Numbered from the stretch's first letter, positions 17,370-26,044 are shown. The stretch is 64,000 nucleotides of DNA from Deltaproteobacteria bacterium (GCA_020632995.1 JACKEN010000023.1:7993-71992); one strand, 5' to 3'. Numbers and translations: made by a program. Notes: generated by a model not told the origin, from the letters alone.

Positions 17370-18302
17370 CTAGATGCGGATGTCGACCGCGCTGGAGGCC
17401 CGCAGCTCCTCGAGCCAGAGCTTCATCTGCTCCTCGACGCGGCGCTGGTAGAGGTCCTGGTAGATGCGGTCGCGCATCTCCGCGTAGGGGGTGCCCTCCT
17501 TGAAGCGGCGACCCTCGAGGAGCACCACGTGCACGCCGTTGGCGGTCTCGACCGGGGGGCTCATCTCGCCCGGCTCGATCGACATCAGGGCCTTGTCGAG
17601 CTCGGGGAGGAGGCCCTTCCGCGCCAGCTCGCCCAGGCTCCCGCCCTGGGCGGCGGTCGGGCCCTCGCTGATCTCCTTGGCCACCGCCGCGAAGTCCTCG
17701 CCCTTCACGATGCGCTGGCGGGCCGCGGTGGCCCGCGCCATCACCCGGGCCTTCTCGGCCGGGTCGGGGGACTCGCCCCACCGGAAGAAGAGGTGGCTGA
17801 TGGTGACCATCTCGTCCTTGGACTGGCCCCGGTTGCGGTTGTCGTACTCGGCCCGGATGTCGGACTCCGGCACCACCACCCGCGAGCGGACCTTGAGGTC
17901 GATGAGCTTCAGGCGGATGAGCTGGGACTTCAGGTCGACCTTGTACTCGCCGACCGACATCCCGCGGGCCTCGACCGCCTGCTTCAGCTCCTCCTCGGTG
18001 ATCTTGTTCTGGCGCAGGATGTCCTGCATGGCCCGCTCGACCTCGTCGTCGGTGACGTCGATCTGGGCCTCCTTGATCTGCTGACCCAGGAGCCGCTCGT
18101 TGATCAGCTGATCCAGGATGTCGGTGTAGAGCATCTTCTTGCGCTCCTCGCCGTCATCCGGGCTCGCGTAGGGCTTGGCCGCGGCCTGCACCTCGCTGAG
18201 GGTGATGATGTCGTCGTTCACCACCGCGGCGACGCGATCCACCAGCTCACGCTGGCCGGGGGCGGCCGCGCTCAGGACGGCGAGGAGATAGGGGGTCAAC
18301 AT
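17370..18302 (-). CDS. SurA-like periplasmic peptidyl-prolyl isomerase/chaperone
   Basis: The 310-residue protein has a short signal segment (MLTPYLLAVLSAAAPG), a SurA N-terminal chaperone domain beginning DRVAAVVNDDIITLSEVQ, and a parvulin domain (VTISHLFFRWGES..., FAAVAKEISEGPTAAQGGSLGEL..., ETANGVHVVLLEGRR) around residues 165-270, followed by a C-terminal helix. This order matches one-parvulin SurA proteins, which escort outer-membrane proteins across the periplasm. It is the third gene of a row of three parvulin-family genes on this strand. Confidence 0.9.
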   Translation of the reverse strand: MLTPYLLAVLSAAAPGQRELVDRVAAVVNDDIITLSEVQAAAKPYASPDDGEERKKMLYTDILDQLINERLLGQQIKEAQIDVTDDEVERAMQDILRQNKITEEELKQAVEARGMSVGEYKVDLKSQLIRLKLIDLKVRSRVVVPESDIRAEYDNRNRGQSKDEMVTISHLFFRWGESPDPAEKARVMARATAARQRIVKGEDFAAVAKEISEGPTAAQGGSLGELARKGLLPELDKALMSIEPGEMSPPVETANGVHVVLLEGRRFKEGTPYAEMRDRIYQDLYQRRVEEQMKLWLEELRASSAVDIRI

Positions 18303-18313
18303 GGCTTTCGTCT

Positions 18314-19291
18314 CTACTCTTCGGCCGGCGGGGGCTCGTGCCGGACCACCTGATAGCGCGCCGCGAGGCGGGCCAGGTACTCAGCCTCGGCCGCGCGGCG
18401 CGCCTCGGTCAACAGGCGCGCCCGCACGGTGGGGCGCAGCTCCTCGGGGGTGCGGGGCCGCTCGGGGGCGCGCTCCAGCACCTTGCAGACGTGAAACCCG
18501 AACTGCGAGGGCACCACGTGGGAGACCTCGCCGGGCTGGAGTGGCCAGCAGGCCTCGTCGAACACCGCGGGCATCTCGCCGCGCGCGAACCAGCCGAGGT
18601 CACCGCCCCGCGCCCCCTCCGGGGCGATGCTGGCCGCCCGGGCGAGGGCCGCGAAGTCGGCGTCCTTGCGCCCGAGCGCGCGGACGAGAGTGGTGGCCTC
18701 CTCCTCGGTGGGGAGCACGATCTGGGCGGCGTGGATCTTCTCGGGGACCTTCTTGTCGGCCTCGGGCAGGGCCTCGACCGCCGCGTCGACCTCGGCGTCG
18801 CCCACCGCGACGTGCGCGAAGGCCTCGCGCTCGAGGAGGGCCTGCCGCGTCAGCCGCCGCTCCACCGCGCGCACGAGGTCCGCCTCGCTCTGGTAGGTGT
18901 CGGCGAGCAGGCCGGCCAGCTCGCCCTCCTGGTACGAGGCCCGCACCGACGCCATCTCGCGCGCCACCGCGGCGGTGGACGCGCGCACGTGCAGGCGCTC
19001 CGCCTCGACCTCGAGGAGCCGATCGGTGATCAGGCTCTGGAGCACGTGCTCCCGCAGGCGCTCGGGGAGCTTCTTCGCGTACAGCGACTCGGCCCGCTGA
19101 AAGCGCAGCCGGGCCCTGGCCGCCTTGTACTCACCCTCGGTGATCGTAAGGGTCGGGCCCTCGCCGCTCACCGGCACCAGCTCCACCACCGGGCGCTCCA
19201 GCGGGGGCGGGGCGGGGCGCTCGCGGCACCCCCCGAGGAGGGCCGCGACGCAAGCCAGACTGCAGATGGCGTGGCGCAAGTTAACCTTCAA
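18314..19291 (-). CDS. PpiC-type peptidyl-prolyl isomerase lipoprotein
   Basis: The 325-residue protein has a lipoprotein signal (CSLACVAALLGGC). It has SurA-N-like helices and a well-preserved parvulin domain: IHAAQIVLPTEEEA, DFAALARAASIAPEGARGG, DLGWFARGEMPAVF, and SQFGFHVCKVLE. The start is TTG at 19291, which overlaps the stop of the upstream gene as TTGA, so translation is coupled. It sits between two related genes and 11 bases before the SurA-like gene. It is likely an inner- or outer-membrane-tethered folding factor facing the periplasm. Confidence 0.87.
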   Translation of the reverse strand: MKVNLRHAICSLACVAALLGGCRERPAPPPLERPVVELVPVSGEGPTLTITEGEYKAARARLRFQRAESLYAKKLPERLREHVLQSLITDRLLEVEAERLHVRASTAAVAREMASVRASYQEGELAGLLADTYQSEADLVRAVERRLTRQALLEREAFAHVAVGDAEVDAAVEALPEADKKVPEKIHAAQIVLPTEEEATTLVRALGRKDADFAALARAASIAPEGARGGDLGWFARGEMPAVFDEACWPLQPGEVSHVVPSQFGFHVCKVLERAPERPRTPEELRPTVRARLLTEARRAAEAEYLARLAARYQVVRHEPPPAEE

Positions 19292-20295
19292 TCGTCGTCG
19301 ACGTCGAGGGCGGGGGCGCGCGGGGTGGGGGCGCCGCCGGTGTCGACCTTGATCTCGTCGAGGAGGCTGTAGTCGGGGTCGATGCCCTGGGCCTTCATCA
19401 TGTCCGCCACCACCGCGTCGAACATCGCGGTGCGCTTCTCGGCCAGGACCTGCCCGCGGAGCTGGGGCTTCACCATCTCGAGCGAGCGCTCCACCCCGCG
19501 TCGGTAGCCGGTCTTCTTGAAGAGCACCACCGCGTTGGGAGCATCGGCGATGCCCATGTCGCCGACCTTCACGTCGTCGAACATGAACTTCGCCACGTCG
19601 TCGCCGTAGCGCTCGGCCAGCTCGGCCCGGGTGAGGAAGTTCAGGTCGCCGCCGCCCATCTTGGTGGCCTCGTCCTGGGAGTGCTCCTGGGCCATGCGCG
19701 AGAACGCGCGCACGTCGTTCTTGCGCTCCGCCGCCAGCACGTCCTTCTGCACCTTCTCGAGCGCCTTCTTGGCCGCGGCGCGGGCGGCGGGGGCGTCGAC
19801 GTAGGTGACGATCTGCGCGACCCGCACCTTCTCGGGCTTGTTGAACTCGGCGTTCTTCGCCTCGTAGGCCGCCGCGAGGTCCGCGTCGGTGACCTCGAGC
19901 TTGCTCTCGAGCTTCTTGAGCTCGTCGTTGATCAGCTTCTGCACCACGAGGCGCCGGAACTGGGCCAACAGCTGCGGGTCCTCGGGGATGCCCCGGCGCC
20001 AGCCCTCCTGCGCCAACAGCTCCATCCGCAGCTCGTTGTCGACGAAGCGCTTCTTCTCGGCCTGCTCCTGGAGCTGCACCCGGGTGAAGGGGCTCTGGGC
20101 CGCGATCCGGTGCTCCAGCTCGGTGGTGGTGAACGCCACGTCGCCGATCTTGGCCACCACCTTGCCCTCGGTCGCCACCGGGGGCTTGGGGTACGGGATC
20201 CCCTTGGGGGCCGGAGTCGAGGTCCCCGCCCCCTGGCTGCAGGCCATGAGGAGGAGCGTGGCCAGGGGCGCCCACGCGCGCCGCGGTCGAACCAT
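19288..20295 (-). CDS. Parvulin-like peptidyl-prolyl isomerase lipoprotein
   Basis: The 335-residue protein starts with a lipoprotein signal (LATLLLMACSQ). It has a SurA-N-type chaperone region (VVAKIGDVAFTTTELEHRI..., helices to about residue 150) and a parvulin-like domain (VRVAQIVTYVDAPAA, FSRMAQEHSQDEATKMGGGD, NAVVLFKKTGYRRG). The tail is acidic and ends DVDDD. It is the first gene of the four-gene operon with the other two parvulin genes and xdhC. Catalytic competence as a prolyl isomerase is less certain than the chaperone fold. Confidence 0.83.
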   Translation of the reverse strand: MVRPRRAWAPLATLLLMACSQGAGTSTPAPKGIPYPKPPVATEGKVVAKIGDVAFTTTELEHRIAAQSPFTRVQLQEQAEKKRFVDNELRMELLAQEGWRRGIPEDPQLLAQFRRLVVQKLINDELKKLESKLEVTDADLAAAYEAKNAEFNKPEKVRVAQIVTYVDAPAARAAAKKALEKVQKDVLAAERKNDVRAFSRMAQEHSQDEATKMGGGDLNFLTRAELAERYGDDVAKFMFDDVKVGDMGIADAPNAVVLFKKTGYRRGVERSLEMVKPQLRGQVLAEKRTAMFDAVVADMMKAQGIDPDYSLLDEIKVDTGGAPTPRAPALDVDDD

Positions 20296-20412
20296 GCCGC
20301 CGGTTAACACGCGGGGATGGGGCCGACAAACAAGATCGCGGCCCGGCGCGGCCCGGGGCCCCGATCGACCGAGCTTGCCAGGGCCCGATGCCGTAGTAGG
20401 CTCCCGCCCGCG

Positions 20413-21174
20413 ATGCACGAACCCTCCCTGCAGGAGGCCCTGGACGCCGTCCCCCCCGGTGGGGCCCTGACCACCACCCTGGCCGACCACCCGCTGGACG
20501 AGCTCCTCTTCACCCTCCACACCGGGCGCTTCACCGGCGCGATGCGGGTGGGCGACCCGAAGGACCGCGTGTTCCTGCGGGAGGGCGTGGTGGTGGGCCT
20601 GAAGCCGCCCCCGGCGGCCGACGTGGAGGGGCTCGGGGCGACCCTGGTGCAGCTGAAGCTCCTGTCCCGGGAGGCCCTGGCCGCGGTGCGGGAGGACTGC
20701 GACCCGACGGACGGGGTGGCGCTGGCCCGGGCCCTGCTGGACGCGGCGCTCCTGTCCCCGGACGCGGTGACCCGGGCGACCGAGGAGCACGCCCGGCGGC
20801 GGCTCTTCGGGCTGTACGAGAGCCGGGGCGAGACCGAGGTGGAGCTGCGGTCGGGGCTCGAGAGCATGGCCCACTTCAACCCCATCTACCTCGACGTCCG
20901 CCCCGCCATCGCCTTCGGGATGGTGGTCAGGGCCGACCCCGAGCGGAAGCGCGCCCTGGCCGAGCGGGTGCGGGGTCGGCGGGTGGGCCTGTTGGCGCCC
21001 TACGACGAGCGCCGCAACAGCTACGGGCTGCCGCCGCCGGTGCTCATGGCGCTCCGCGATCTCGCGAAGGGGGTGCGGATGCAGCCCGACGGGGCGCTCC
21101 CCGGCCTCAGCCCCTCGGAGACGGCGGGGGTGCTCCTGTTGTTCGAGCGGATGAGCCTGCTCACCGTGAGCTGA
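20413..21174 (+). CDS. DUF4388 (PATAN-like) domain protein
   Basis: The 253-residue protein begins with a segment typical of DUF4388/PATAN domains (LDELLFTLHTGRFTGAMRV, then VFLREGVVVGLKPP), as found in Myxococcota regulators. A helical region follows (SREALAAVREDC...; SPDAVTRATEEHARRRLFGLYE) that resembles the second half of these proteins. No catalytic motif is seen. Such domains often act in gliding or signalling networks, but the role here is unknown. Start ATG 20413 follows TAGGCT by ten bases. The 3' end overlaps the convergent phosphatase gene by 14 bases. Confidence 0.7.
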   Translation: MHEPSLQEALDAVPPGGALTTTLADHPLDELLFTLHTGRFTGAMRVGDPKDRVFLREGVVVGLKPPPAADVEGLGATLVQLKLLSREALAAVREDCDPTDGVALARALLDAALLSPDAVTRATEEHARRRLFGLYESRGETEVELRSGLESMAHFNPIYLDVRPAIAFGMVVRADPERKRALAERVRGRRVGLLAPYDERRNSYGLPPPVLMALRDLAKGVRMQPDGALPGLSPSETAGVLLLFERMSLLTVS

Positions 21175-21934
21175 GGCGCGCCAGGGCGTGGGCGTGGAGC
21201 CGCCCGTTCGAGCCCACCGCGTTGCCCTCGTGGATGCTGTACGCGCCCCCGAACGTGGTGAACTGGCCCCCCGCCTCCTGGAGCAGGATGGGCGCGGGGC
21301 CGAGGTCCCACGGCTTCACGCCGGCCTCGAGCCAGACGTCGGCCAGGCCCTCGAGCACCATCGCCACCCCCATGAGGTCGCCGTAGCCCCGGCCCGAGGC
21401 CGCGGTGCGCACGAGGTCGATGACCGCCTCGCCGTGCGGGGGCCCGAAGAGCGGCCCCATCTCGCCCAGGCTCACCGTGGCCTTCGACCACGCGTCGACC
21501 TCGGAGACCTTCAGGCGCGCGCCGTCCTTGTAGGCGCCCATGCCCTTGGCGGCCCAGTACACGGTGCCGAGGGCGGGCATCGCCATCGCCCCCACCAGCA
21601 CCTCGCCCTGGTGCTCGAGGGCCACGAGCGGGCCCCAGAACTTGCCGCCGCGGGTGAAGCCGCGGGTGCCGTCGATCGGGTCGACCGTCCAGCGGTAGGG
21701 CGCGGTGCCGGTGTGGGCGCCGGTCTCTTCGCCCAGGATCGCGTGCTCGGGGAAGGTGCCGGTGATGACCTCGAGGATCCGATCCTCGCACTCGCGGTCC
21801 GCCACCGTGACCGGTGACAGGTCCGCCTTCGTCTCCACCTCCACCCCGCGCTCGTAGTGGGGGAGGGCGGCGGCGGCGGCGGCCTCCACCGCGCGTCGCG
21901 CCACGTCCAGGGCTCGCTCCAGGTCCAGGCTCAT
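21161..21934 (-). CDS. Inositol monophosphatase-family phosphatase (histidinol-phosphatase-like)
   Basis: The 257-residue protein has the metal-dependent phosphatase motifs: SPVTVADRECE, ILGEETG (Glu ligand) and VDPIDGTRGFTRG (Asp-Pro-Ile-Asp-Gly-Thr), and WDLGPAPILLQEAGG (C-terminal Asp). The GTRGFTRG variant is common in HisN-type histidinol-phosphatases and CysQ-like enzymes, so the substrate may be histidinol phosphate, inositol phosphate or a nucleotide phosphate. No histidine genes flank it. TAGGCA lies six bases before the ATG. Confidence 0.9.
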   Translation of the reverse strand: MSLDLERALDVARRAVEAAAAAALPHYERGVEVETKADLSPVTVADRECEDRILEVITGTFPEHAILGEETGAHTGTAPYRWTVDPIDGTRGFTRGGKFWGPLVALEHQGEVLVGAMAMPALGTVYWAAKGMGAYKDGARLKVSEVDAWSKATVSLGEMGPLFGPPHGEAVIDLVRTAASGRGYGDLMGVAMVLEGLADVWLEAGVKPWDLGPAPILLQEAGGQFTTFGGAYSIHEGNAVGSNGRLHAHALARLSSR

Positions 21935-21940
21935 GCCCGC

Positions 21941-21946
21941 TGCCTA
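21941..21946 (-). promoter_or_regulatory. -10-like element of the phosphatase gene
   Basis: On the reverse strand TAGGCA stands six bases before ATG with no ribosome site. It is one instance of the window-wide leaderless pattern. Confidence 0.35.
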
Positions 21947-22006
21947 CCACGAGCGCGCCCCGAGGTTGACTCCCGGTCGCGGGGATCGGAATGCCCCCCG
22001 AAGGTC

Positions 22007-23167
22007 GTGAAGCGGATCCCCATCGCCCACGTCATCTTCCCCCGGCCCAGCCTGGCCCGGCCCGTGCCCGAGTTCGCGTGGGAGGCGGCCCGGCGGGCCG
22101 CGCAGGCCCCGGATCTCGACGTCGCCGTCTACGTGCCGGTGCCCGTGCCTGCGCTCCGCGCGCTGACCGGCGCGGCGCGCCGGCGTCGGGGGGCGCCGGC
22201 CTGGCCCGAGGGGCTCGAGCGCGCGCTCCTCGCGCTGACGCCCCGGCCGGTGCTGGTGCCCTACGTGCCGGTGCCGCGGCGCTCCACCGAGGCCGCGGCG
22301 GCCGCGGTGGCCGCGCACCTCTTGCGTCAGCCCAGCCAGCCCCGCCTGGTGCAAGGCAGCTTCCTCGACGAGGGCGGCTACGCGGCGACCCGGGTGGCCG
22401 GGGTGCTCGGGGTGCCGAGCGTGGTGGTCGCCCACGGCACCGACGTGCGGGCGGCCCGCGGCGAGGTGAGCGGGGTGGGGCGCACCCGCCGGGCCCGCGC
22501 GGCGCTGGCGCGAGCGGACCGCGTGCTCGCGATGTCGAACCGCATGGCCCAGGATCTCGTGGCCCTCGGAGTGCGGGCCCCGGTGGTGCCCTTCACCTCG
22601 TCGGCGGAGCGCTTCCGCCTCGCCGCGCACTTTCCGCGGCACCGCCAGGTCTTGTTCGTGGGGCGCCTGTCGGTGGCGAAGGGGGTGCCGGTGCTCCTCG
22701 AGGCCTTCGCCCGCCTCGGTCGCCGCGACACCACCCTGCGCCTGGTGGGGCCCCGGGCCGACTACCCGGTGGAGGCGGAGCTCGCCCGGCTGGGCCTCGA
22801 GGGGCGGGTGACGGTGGACGCGGAGCTCCCGCAAGAGGAGTTGCCGAAGATCTACGGCAAGGCGACCTGCCTCGCGCTCCCGTCCCAGGCCGAGGGCCTG
22901 CCCTGCGTGGCGGTGGAGTCGCTGCTCGTGGGGCGCCCGGTGGTGGCCACCCGGGTGGGCGGCCTGCCGGAGCTGGTGCGAGCGGACACCGGGGCCCTGG
23001 TCGAGGTGGGTGACGTGGGCGGGCTGGCCGCGGCGCTCGACGCGGTGCTCGAGCAGGTGTCTGGAGGGCGCTACGAGACCGAGGCCCTGCGGAGCGCGGC
23101 GCTCCCCTTTGCGTGGGAGGCGAGCGGGCCGCGGATGGTGCAGGTGGTGCGGGGGCTGATCGGGTAG
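22007..23167 (+). CDS. Glycosyltransferase family 4 protein
   Basis: The protein is about 386 residues with a GT-B fold. It has an N-terminal acceptor domain (IPIAHVIFPRPS...; QGSFLDEGGYAATRVAGVLG; VVVAHGTDVRAA) and a C-terminal nucleotide-sugar domain (VLFVGRLSVAKGVPVLLEAFARL, LVGPRADYP, PSQAEGLPCVAVESLLVGRPVVATRVGGLPE), including the EGxxxxxxE retaining-GT4 motif. It probably acts in the cytoplasm on a polysaccharide or glycolipid precursor. GTG 22007 is taken as the start because homology begins right after it; the open frame runs further upstream. The stop TAG forms part of the -10-like element of the next gene. Confidence 0.85.
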   Translation: MKRIPIAHVIFPRPSLARPVPEFAWEAARRAAQAPDLDVAVYVPVPVPALRALTGAARRRRGAPAWPEGLERALLALTPRPVLVPYVPVPRRSTEAAAAAVAAHLLRQPSQPRLVQGSFLDEGGYAATRVAGVLGVPSVVVAHGTDVRAARGEVSGVGRTRRARAALARADRVLAMSNRMAQDLVALGVRAPVVPFTSSAERFRLAAHFPRHRQVLFVGRLSVAKGVPVLLEAFARLGRRDTTLRLVGPRADYPVEAELARLGLEGRVTVDAELPQEELPKIYGKATCLALPSQAEGLPCVAVESLLVGRPVVATRVGGLPELVRADTGALVEVGDVGGLAAALDAVLEQVSGGRYETEALRSAALPFAWEASGPRMVQVVRGLIG

Positions 23168-23170
23168 AGT
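23165..23170 (+). promoter_or_regulatory. -10-like element of the DUF4419 gene
   Basis: TAGAGT overlaps the stop codon of the glycosyltransferase gene and is followed by six bases and the ATG at 23177. It is consistent with a leaderless transcript; a chance match through the stop codon is possible. Confidence 0.35.
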
Positions 23171-23176
23171 GGCGCC

Positions 23177-24322
23177 ATGCGCTTCTCGGTGTCCGAGGTC
23201 GAAGTCAGCTCCCAGCGAAGGAAGGTCCTGGACGCGGGCGAGGCCATCGCCTCGTTGGTGAACAAGCCGGTCGAGGCCTGGGGCGTCGCCCCGGGTCGGC
23301 TGGTCCGCTGCGACATCGAGAACGTCTTCGCCAACGCGGCGTGTGATGCGTTCTACGGGCACCATCCGCTCCGGATCCGCCCGGACGATGTGTGGATGTG
23401 CATCGCGCAGGGCTTCGCCACTCACGTGAACCAGAACGTGGAGGCGCTGCGGCACCGGTTCGTCGCGCACTCCGGCAAGCTCACGCTCAGCGTGAGCCGC
23501 CCGGACTTCGTCCTGGGCCAGCCCAACCCCTGGCCGGAGGCCTTCGCCGCGTTCTCCGACCAGGTTGCGAGCCACGTCGGCAAGCTCCGCGACCTGGTGG
23601 CCCAGCGCTTCAGCACCAGCGGGGCGATGGAGCAGGCCGCCTTCGACGTGGCGGTGATGGACACCTTCCAGGGCTTCTTCGAGTACGAGTTCCGGGGGGG
23701 CTGCGGCATCCCTGAGATCGAGCTCCTGGGGACGCCGGCGGATTGGGCGTCGATCGTGACCCGGACCCGGCACCTGTCCGAGTACGGGCTCGAGGGCTGG
23801 ACGGACGCGCTGGTGCCGGTGCTCGAGCGGATCCAGGCCACCGCGGAGGGGGCAGTGGACCGTGAGTTCTGGCGCTCGTTCTTCCGCTACCAGGGCGGGT
23901 CCGGGCCGGCCGAGCTCACCGGGTGGATCCTCACCCTGTTCCCGTATCTGACGGAAGGGAAGGAGGGGCTGGTCTTCAACCGCTACCTCGCCGACTGGAG
24001 CGCGCGCTGGCAGCGCGCCGCCGCTGGAGGCCTGTCCGAGTCGAAGCGGGCGGCCGAAGGGCCGGGCCTTTGGGTGATCCCGGGCGGCCAGGTGAGCGCG
24101 CCGGTGCGCTACGTCCAGTTCCCTGCGGGCGCAGTACACAATCTGCGCTTCGTGGCTGGCCACGTGGGCGTCCACCAGGATGAGTCCGACGGGACGCTGT
24201 CCCCCGCCTTCGGGTGGGCGGTGATCCATGATGACGTGGAGCCCCTTCGCCGGGCGCGCTCGCCGTTGCAGGTCCTGGAGGCGCAGGTCGCGGAGTTCTT
24301 GAAGGAGCAGAAAGGAGGCTGA
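23177..24322 (+). CDS. DUF4419 domain protein
   Basis: The 381-residue protein matches the DUF4419 family along its length. Motifs include HHPLRIRPDDVWMCIAQGFA (about 56-75), HVNQNVEALRHRFV, GIPEIELLGTPADW (about 176-189), and a C-terminal FVAGHVGVHQDE...LSPAFGWAVI. The family occurs in fungi and bacteria and has no known function. There is no signal peptide. Codon use is typical of the window. It ends 440 bases before cysK with no obvious terminator. Confidence 0.85.
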   Translation: MRFSVSEVEVSSQRRKVLDAGEAIASLVNKPVEAWGVAPGRLVRCDIENVFANAACDAFYGHHPLRIRPDDVWMCIAQGFATHVNQNVEALRHRFVAHSGKLTLSVSRPDFVLGQPNPWPEAFAAFSDQVASHVGKLRDLVAQRFSTSGAMEQAAFDVAVMDTFQGFFEYEFRGGCGIPEIELLGTPADWASIVTRTRHLSEYGLEGWTDALVPVLERIQATAEGAVDREFWRSFFRYQGGSGPAELTGWILTLFPYLTEGKEGLVFNRYLADWSARWQRAAAGGLSESKRAAEGPGLWVIPGGQVSAPVRYVQFPAGAVHNLRFVAGHVGVHQDESDGTLSPAFGWAVIHDDVEPLRRARSPLQVLEAQVAEFLKEQKGG

Positions 24323-24762
24323 CCCGTAGGTGCAAGCCAGCTTGCACGACGAGACGGTAGTCAACGCTGACCCTGGCGAGCGTAGCCTCGACTCGGCGGG
24401 CCCCACCGGCTCGTGCTCGTCCACGAAGAACCATGGGTCCCGGGTCCCACCCCTCAGCCGGGCTTCGTCCGGCTGCGCGCTCCGCTCGAGGAAATCGACC
24501 CGGGGTGGGCTTGCAGAACCCGCGTCCGCTTCGGTAGCCTGACCCGAGTCGATGTCGACCCGCGCGCACAGCTTGCTCGTCTGCGCCCGGTCCACCGGCT
24601 TCGCCTGCCTCTGTTGTCGTCCCTGTATGTGTCGCTAGCCGACGCTTGCCTCGGGACCACGCCTGCCTGACCTCGCGTGCCCTGAGTCGAGCGTCGGCGC
24701 CTCCGCCCCTTGCGCCGGTCACAATCCGTTTCGCCAGCCGTAGGTTGGTTCAGGAGCTCCCT
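24323..24762. other. Intergenic region before cysK
   Basis: This 440-base stretch has no convincing gene; the short frames across it lack ribosome sites and family motifs. It contains a perfect hairpin GTGCAAG-CCAG-CTTGCAC at 24330-24347, one copy of the window-wide GCAA-N6-TTGC palindrome. The last bases hold the cysK ribosome site AGGAG (24752-24756). No clear promoter or riboswitch was recognised. Confidence 0.6.
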
Positions 24763-25740
24763 ATGTCCAAGTGGTTCGAAGACAACGCGTTGACCATCGG
24801 TAACACCCCGCTCGTGCGGCTCAACCGCATCACCGACGGGGCAAAGGCCACGGTGCTGGCCAAGATCGAGGGCCGCAACCCGGCCTACTCGGTGAAGTGT
24901 CGCATCGGCGCGGCCATGGTGTGGGATGCCGAGAAGCGGGGCGTGCTCGCGCCCGGCAAGGAGATCGTGGAGCCCACCAGCGGCAACACCGGCATCGCGC
25001 TCGCCTTCGTGGCCGCGGCCCGCGGCTACCCGATCACCCTGACCATGCCCGACACCATGAGCGTGGAGCGCCGCAAGCTCCTCGTGGCCTTCGGGGCCAA
25101 GCTCGTGCTCACCGAGGGGGCCAAGGGCATGAGCGGCGCGGTGGGGAAGGCGGAGGAGATCGTGGCCTCGGACCCCGAGCGCTACGTGCTCCTGCAGCAG
25201 TTCAAGAACCCCTCCAACCCCGCCATCCACGAGACCACCACCGGGCCCGAGATCTGGGACGCCACCGACGGCGAGGTAGACATCTTCGTGGCCGGCGTGG
25301 GCACCGGCGGCACCATCACCGGGGTCTCGCGCTACTTCGAGAAGGTGCGTCAACAGAGCCTGCACACGGTGGCGGTGGAGCCGGTGGGGAGCCCGGTGAT
25401 CACCCAGCGCCTCGCCGGGCAGGATCTCAAGCCCGGCCCCCACAAGATCCAGGGCATCGGCGCCGGCTTCATCCCCGACAACCTCGACCTCTCGATCATC
25501 GATCAGGTGGAGCAGATCACGAACGAGGAGGCGGTGGAGTACGCCCGGCGCCTCGCGCGCGAAGAGGGGATCCTGGCCGGCATCTCCTGCGGCGCGGCGG
25601 CCGCGGTGGCGGTGCGTCTGGCCAAGCGGCCCGAGAACGCGGGCAAGACGCTCGTGGTGGTGCTCCCCGACAGCGGCGAGCGCTACCTTTCGAGCGTGCT
25701 CTTCGAGGGGGTCTTCGACGCCCAGGGCGCCGCGGTCTGA
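24763..25740 (+). CDS. cysK: Cysteine synthase (O-acetylserine sulfhydrylase)
   Basis: The 325-residue PLP enzyme makes cysteine from O-acetylserine and sulfide. Visible signatures are the PLP-lysine segment NPAYSVKCRIGAAM, the substrate loop EPTSGNTGIAL, the phosphate-binding GVGTGGTITG and the C-terminal LPDSGERYLS. The sequence follows enterobacterial CysK closely from the first residues (MSKWFEDNALTIGNTPLVRL), closer than expected for most Myxococcota copies, so horizontal origin is possible. ATG 24763 has AGGAG seven bases upstream. Downstream lies the repeat block at 25773-26030. Confidence 0.96.
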   Translation: MSKWFEDNALTIGNTPLVRLNRITDGAKATVLAKIEGRNPAYSVKCRIGAAMVWDAEKRGVLAPGKEIVEPTSGNTGIALAFVAAARGYPITLTMPDTMSVERRKLLVAFGAKLVLTEGAKGMSGAVGKAEEIVASDPERYVLLQQFKNPSNPAIHETTTGPEIWDATDGEVDIFVAGVGTGGTITGVSRYFEKVRQQSLHTVAVEPVGSPVITQRLAGQDLKPGPHKIQGIGAGFIPDNLDLSIIDQVEQITNEEAVEYARRLAREEGILAGISCGAAAAVAVRLAKRPENAGKTLVVVLPDSGERYLSSVLFEGVFDAQGAAV

Positions 25741-25772
25741 AGCCTTCGGGTCCCTCGCAACCCTCGCCGGTG

Positions 25773-25942
25773 CCCTCCGCCCGAAGCCGGAAGCCCGACG
25801 CCAGCGCCCTGAAGCCTGTCTCCGAGGCCTGACGCCAGCACCTTGAGGCCCGTCTCTGAGGCCTGACGCCAGCACCCTGAAGCCTGTCTCTGAAGCCTGG
25901 CGCCCGCGCCCTGAAGCCTGTCTCTGAGGCCTGAGACCGACG
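25773..25942 (+). repeat. 34-bp tandem repeat, five units
   Basis: Units begin at 25773, 25807, 25841, 25875 and 25909, each exactly 34 bases. Units 2-5 share the core CTGAAGCCTGTCTCTGAGGC with few changes; unit 1 is degenerate. The block lies between the convergent genes cysK and the membrane protein at 26045. There is no variable spacer between units, so it is not a CRISPR. Confidence 0.85.
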
Positions 25943-25963
25943 TCGCGCGTTGGGCTCAGGGGC

Positions 25964-26030
25964 GGCGTCAGGCTTCAGAGACAGGCCTCAGGCTCGAGGT
26001 CTCAGAGGCCAGGTGTCAGGCTCCAGGCTG
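25964..26030 (-). repeat. Inverted copies of the 34-bp repeat
   Basis: GGCGTCAGGCTTCAGAGACA (25964-25983) is nearly the reverse complement of the core of the preceding direct repeats. A second, weaker copy (AGAGGCCAGGTGTCAGGC) follows to about 26030. Together with the direct repeats it can form long alternative hairpins in transcripts from either side and may serve as a bidirectional terminator. Confidence 0.75.
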
Positions 26031-26044
26031 CACGGACTCCTGCA

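Noticed and set aside
24323..24762. Small genes in the gap before cysK (for example frames at 24330-24542 or 24413-24670)
   Set aside because: No ribosome site, no recognisable family and compositionally random products.
25773..26030. CRISPR array
   Set aside because: The 34-bp units are directly adjacent without variable spacers, and no cas genes are present.
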